From Thioclava atlantica (lineage in GTDB: Bacteria > Pseudomonadota > Alphaproteobacteria > Rhodobacterales > Rhodobacteraceae): a stretch of DNA of 64,000 nucleotides. The stretch lies in the NCBI RefSeq assembly GCF_000737065.1, contig NZ_AQRC01000008.1:62001-126000 (forward strand), read 5' to 3'. Position numbers and translations under genes: made by a program. The notes under the pieces were generated by a model that saw nothing but the letters and a program-made list of their open reading frames with translations, did not search any database and was not told the DNA's origin. Positions 62,409-64,000 of this stretch are shown here, piece after piece. The number at the start of each line of letters is the position of its first letter. Within the stretch, counting starts at the first letter, position 1.

Positions 62409-63115
62409 CGGAGCCGTTCGGGATCATCGACGCGTCCTGGCCGGCCGCGAGCCTGCGCCGGGCCGGCGGTTTCCTGATCCGCGAGGGCAAGGGCGGCGGC
62501 TCGCGGGTGAGCTGCGCGACGCTCGAAGTCCCGCTCGAGGAGGCCGATATTCCCGCCGCCGAGGCCGCGCATGTTGCCCTTGGGCAGGTCCCGCGCTTCA
62601 TGATCCGGGGAGGCGAGGAGGCGCTCGACGCGGCGCTCGCGGCGCGCGGCTATGTGGCTCATGATCCCACGCGGATCTGGTCGGCGCCGATCGCGCGGGT
62701 GCAGGGCGAGGTGCCGCCGGTGACCGCTTTCGCGCATTGGCCGCCGTTGCAGATCGTGCGCGATCTCTGGTCCGAATTGCAGGTCGGCCCCGAGCGGCAG
62801 GCGATCATGGAGAGGATCACGGAGCCCAAGGCCTGCGTGCTGGGGCGCCGCGACGATCGCGCCGCCGGGGCGGCCTTCGTGACGCTCCATGAGGGCATCG
62901 CGATGGTGCACGCATTGGCCGTCGCGCCGGCGTTCCGCCGCAAGGGGCTCGCCCGCGCGCTGATCTACGAGGCTGCCCGCTGGGCCAAGGAGCAGGGGGC
63001 GACGCAATTCGAGATGCTGGTGGTGGAGGCGAACGACGCCTCGACCTCGCTGGCCAAAAGCCTCGGAATGACGGTCCGGCAAAGCTATCACTATCGCTGC
63101 AAGGGAGCGGCGTGA
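62405..63115 (+). CDS. GNAT family N-acetyltransferase
   Basis: The 236-residue protein has a divergent N-terminal half (RAGGFLIREGKGGGSRVSCATL) and a C-terminal GNAT domain with acetyl-CoA loop VAPAFRRKGLARALIYEAARWAKEQG and QFEMLVVEANDASTSLAKSLGM. Substrate unknown. It is coupled to the cinA-like gene upstream and to the OmpA gene downstream (TGATG), so the three form one transcript. Confidence 0.87.
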   Translation: MTEPFGIIDASWPAASLRRAGGFLIREGKGGGSRVSCATLEVPLEEADIPAAEAAHVALGQVPRFMIRGGEEALDAALAARGYVAHDPTRIWSAPIARVQGEVPPVTAFAHWPPLQIVRDLWSELQVGPERQAIMERITEPKACVLGRRDDRAAGAAFVTLHEGIAMVHALAVAPAFRRKGLARALIYEAARWAKEQGATQFEMLVVEANDASTSLAKSLGMTVRQSYHYRCKGAA

Positions 63116-64000
63116 TGTACGCGCGCGCCGCCATCGCCTTCGGGCTTGCGCTGCTCGCGAGCGCTGCACAGGGCGAGCCGGTCACGCTCAAGCTTCCGGG
63201 CGGAGCCTCCCAGTCCGCGCAGGAGGCGAGCCCCGCCACGAGCTACAAGCTGGCGATCGGGCCCTGGCAGGATGACGAGGTCAAGAGCCTCACGCTGGAG
63301 GGGGCGCGCTCGGACACCGCCTGGCGGCTGCGGTCGAACCAGAACACGACCCTGCAGATCCTCGCCCCGCTGCGCGACCAGCTTCAGCAGGCCGGCTACA
63401 CGATCCTCTTCGAATGCGCGACCGATGCCTGCGGCGGGTTCGATTTCCGCTACCGGCTCGATCTGCTGCCCGAGCCTTCGATGCATGTCGATCTCGGCGA
63501 TTTCCGCTATCTCGCGGCGCGCAACGGCAGCGATTACGTCGCGATCACCGTCTCGCGCTCCTCGGAATCGGGCTTCGTGCAGGTCACCGACATGAGCGTG
63601 CAGGACGTCACGCCCGCCCAGCCCGACAACCCGCTTGCCGCGCCGCAGACCGCAGCGCCGCTGCCCACGACCGCCGAGGCCCCCACGACTCCCACGGCAT
63701 TCGCGCAGGCTCTCGAGGCGCAGGGCTCCGTGGCGCTCGACGATCTGGATTTCCCGTCCGGCGCGGCGGATCTCGGCCCGGGTGAATTCGGCTCGCTCAA
63801 GGCCCTTGCCGACTATCTCAAGGCCAATTCCGCGATGCAGGTCATGCTGGTCGGTCATACCGATGCGGTCGGTTCGCTCGCGGCCAATATCGCGCTGTCG
63901 AAAAAGCGCGCCGAAGCGGTCCGCAGCAAGCTGGTATCCGATTACGGAGTGGACCCGAACCAGATCAGCGCCGAAGGGGCCGGGTTCCTCGCACCGCGCG
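63115..64000 (+). CDS. OmpA-family peptidoglycan-binding protein (3' end cut by window)
   Basis: About 295 codons are visible. The protein has a signal peptide (ARAAIAFGLALLASAAQG) and a beta-rich N-terminal domain (about 25-165: SYKLAIGPWQDDEVKSLTLEG, TTLQILAPLRDQLQQAGY). A Pro/Thr/Ala-rich linker follows (about 165-200). The C-terminal OmpA domain contains DLDFPSGAADLGPGEFGSLKALADYL and VMLVGHTDAVGSLAANIALSKKRAEAVRSKL, which binds peptidoglycan. The end is off the right edge. It probably tethers the outer membrane or an assembly to the wall. ATG 63115 overlaps the GNAT stop. Confidence 0.87.
   Translation, partial: MYARAAIAFGLALLASAAQGEPVTLKLPGGASQSAQEASPATSYKLAIGPWQDDEVKSLTLEGARSDTAWRLRSNQNTTLQILAPLRDQLQQAGYTILFECATDACGGFDFRYRLDLLPEPSMHVDLGDFRYLAARNGSDYVAITVSRSSESGFVQVTDMSVQDVTPAQPDNPLAAPQTAAPLPTTAEAPTTPTAFAQALEAQGSVALDDLDFPSGAADLGPGEFGSLKALADYLKANSAMQVMLVGHTDAVGSLAANIALSKKRAEAVRSKLVSDYGVDPNQISAEGAGFLAPR

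Overview
The window is GC-rich, densely packed alphaproteobacterial chromosome, most likely from the Rhodobacteraceae/Roseobacteraceae group. This rests on recognisable gene content: a CtrA-type flagellar cluster with MotE-like and DUF6478-like proteins, a serC leader next to serC, MbfA with an Irr-like box, and short intergenic repeats containing GGGGTATTT. Most neighbouring genes overlap by 1-4 bases, so operon structure is clear. I see no IS element, prophage, CRISPR array or rRNA operon.

Layout. (1) 1-10379 is a flagellar locus. A leftward operon (fliL, small coiled-coil membrane protein, motE-like, motA, a large exported helical-repeat protein, a lytic transglycosylase, and flhA cut by the window edge) diverges from a rightward operon (fliF, fliH, fliN, fliP). 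A CtrA-like site lies between them. (2) 10444-16000 holds tRNA-Lys, dapF-mtaB, arfB, and a PLP phospho-lyase-like aminotransferase overlapping a small-molecule kinase and a NUDIX hydrolase. (3) 15970-23218 holds NAD salvage (pncB, pncA), trhO, a tiny secreted protein, the iron exporter mbfA behind a regulatory array, an AEC transporter, fghA, a YaiI-like protein and a HAD hydrolase. (4) 23261-31726 is a leftward block: dxs-ispA-xseB, a cytochrome c, a candidate structured RNA, a VUT/YhhQ transporter, an esterase-like phytase-fold protein, mepA, an MFS transporter and a thioesterase. (5) 31855-38781 holds yggT-recQ, a cytoplasmic hybrid histidine kinase, a thiolase and a persulfide-dioxygenase-like MBL protein. 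(6) 38786-45371 holds the whole phosphorylated serine pathway (serA, serC, serB), a metallophosphatase, and nagA with a BadF-type sugar kinase. (7) 45507-51733 is a five-gene overlapping operon, a TVP38/VTT-reductase fusion, CDP-alcohol phosphotransferase and ABC transporter, matching the layout of the poorly understood E. coli ydjXYZ-ynjABCDEF locus. (8) 51800-64000 holds housekeeping and hypothetical genes (lipoprotein, DUF6478-like, RidA, GDPD, GNATs, MscS, phhB, peroxiredoxin, FAD reductase, rsmD, HAD, map, CinA-like) and the start of an OmpA-family gene cut by the right edge.

The most interesting items are the ydj/ynj-like module, a possible attenuator-like or sRNA element at 26948-27135, three spaced operator palindromes upstream of mbfA, the kinase/phospho-lyase pair, and the exported repeat protein/MotE arrangement in the flagellar operon. 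No computation beyond reading was possible. Family names come from motif recognition, not searches.
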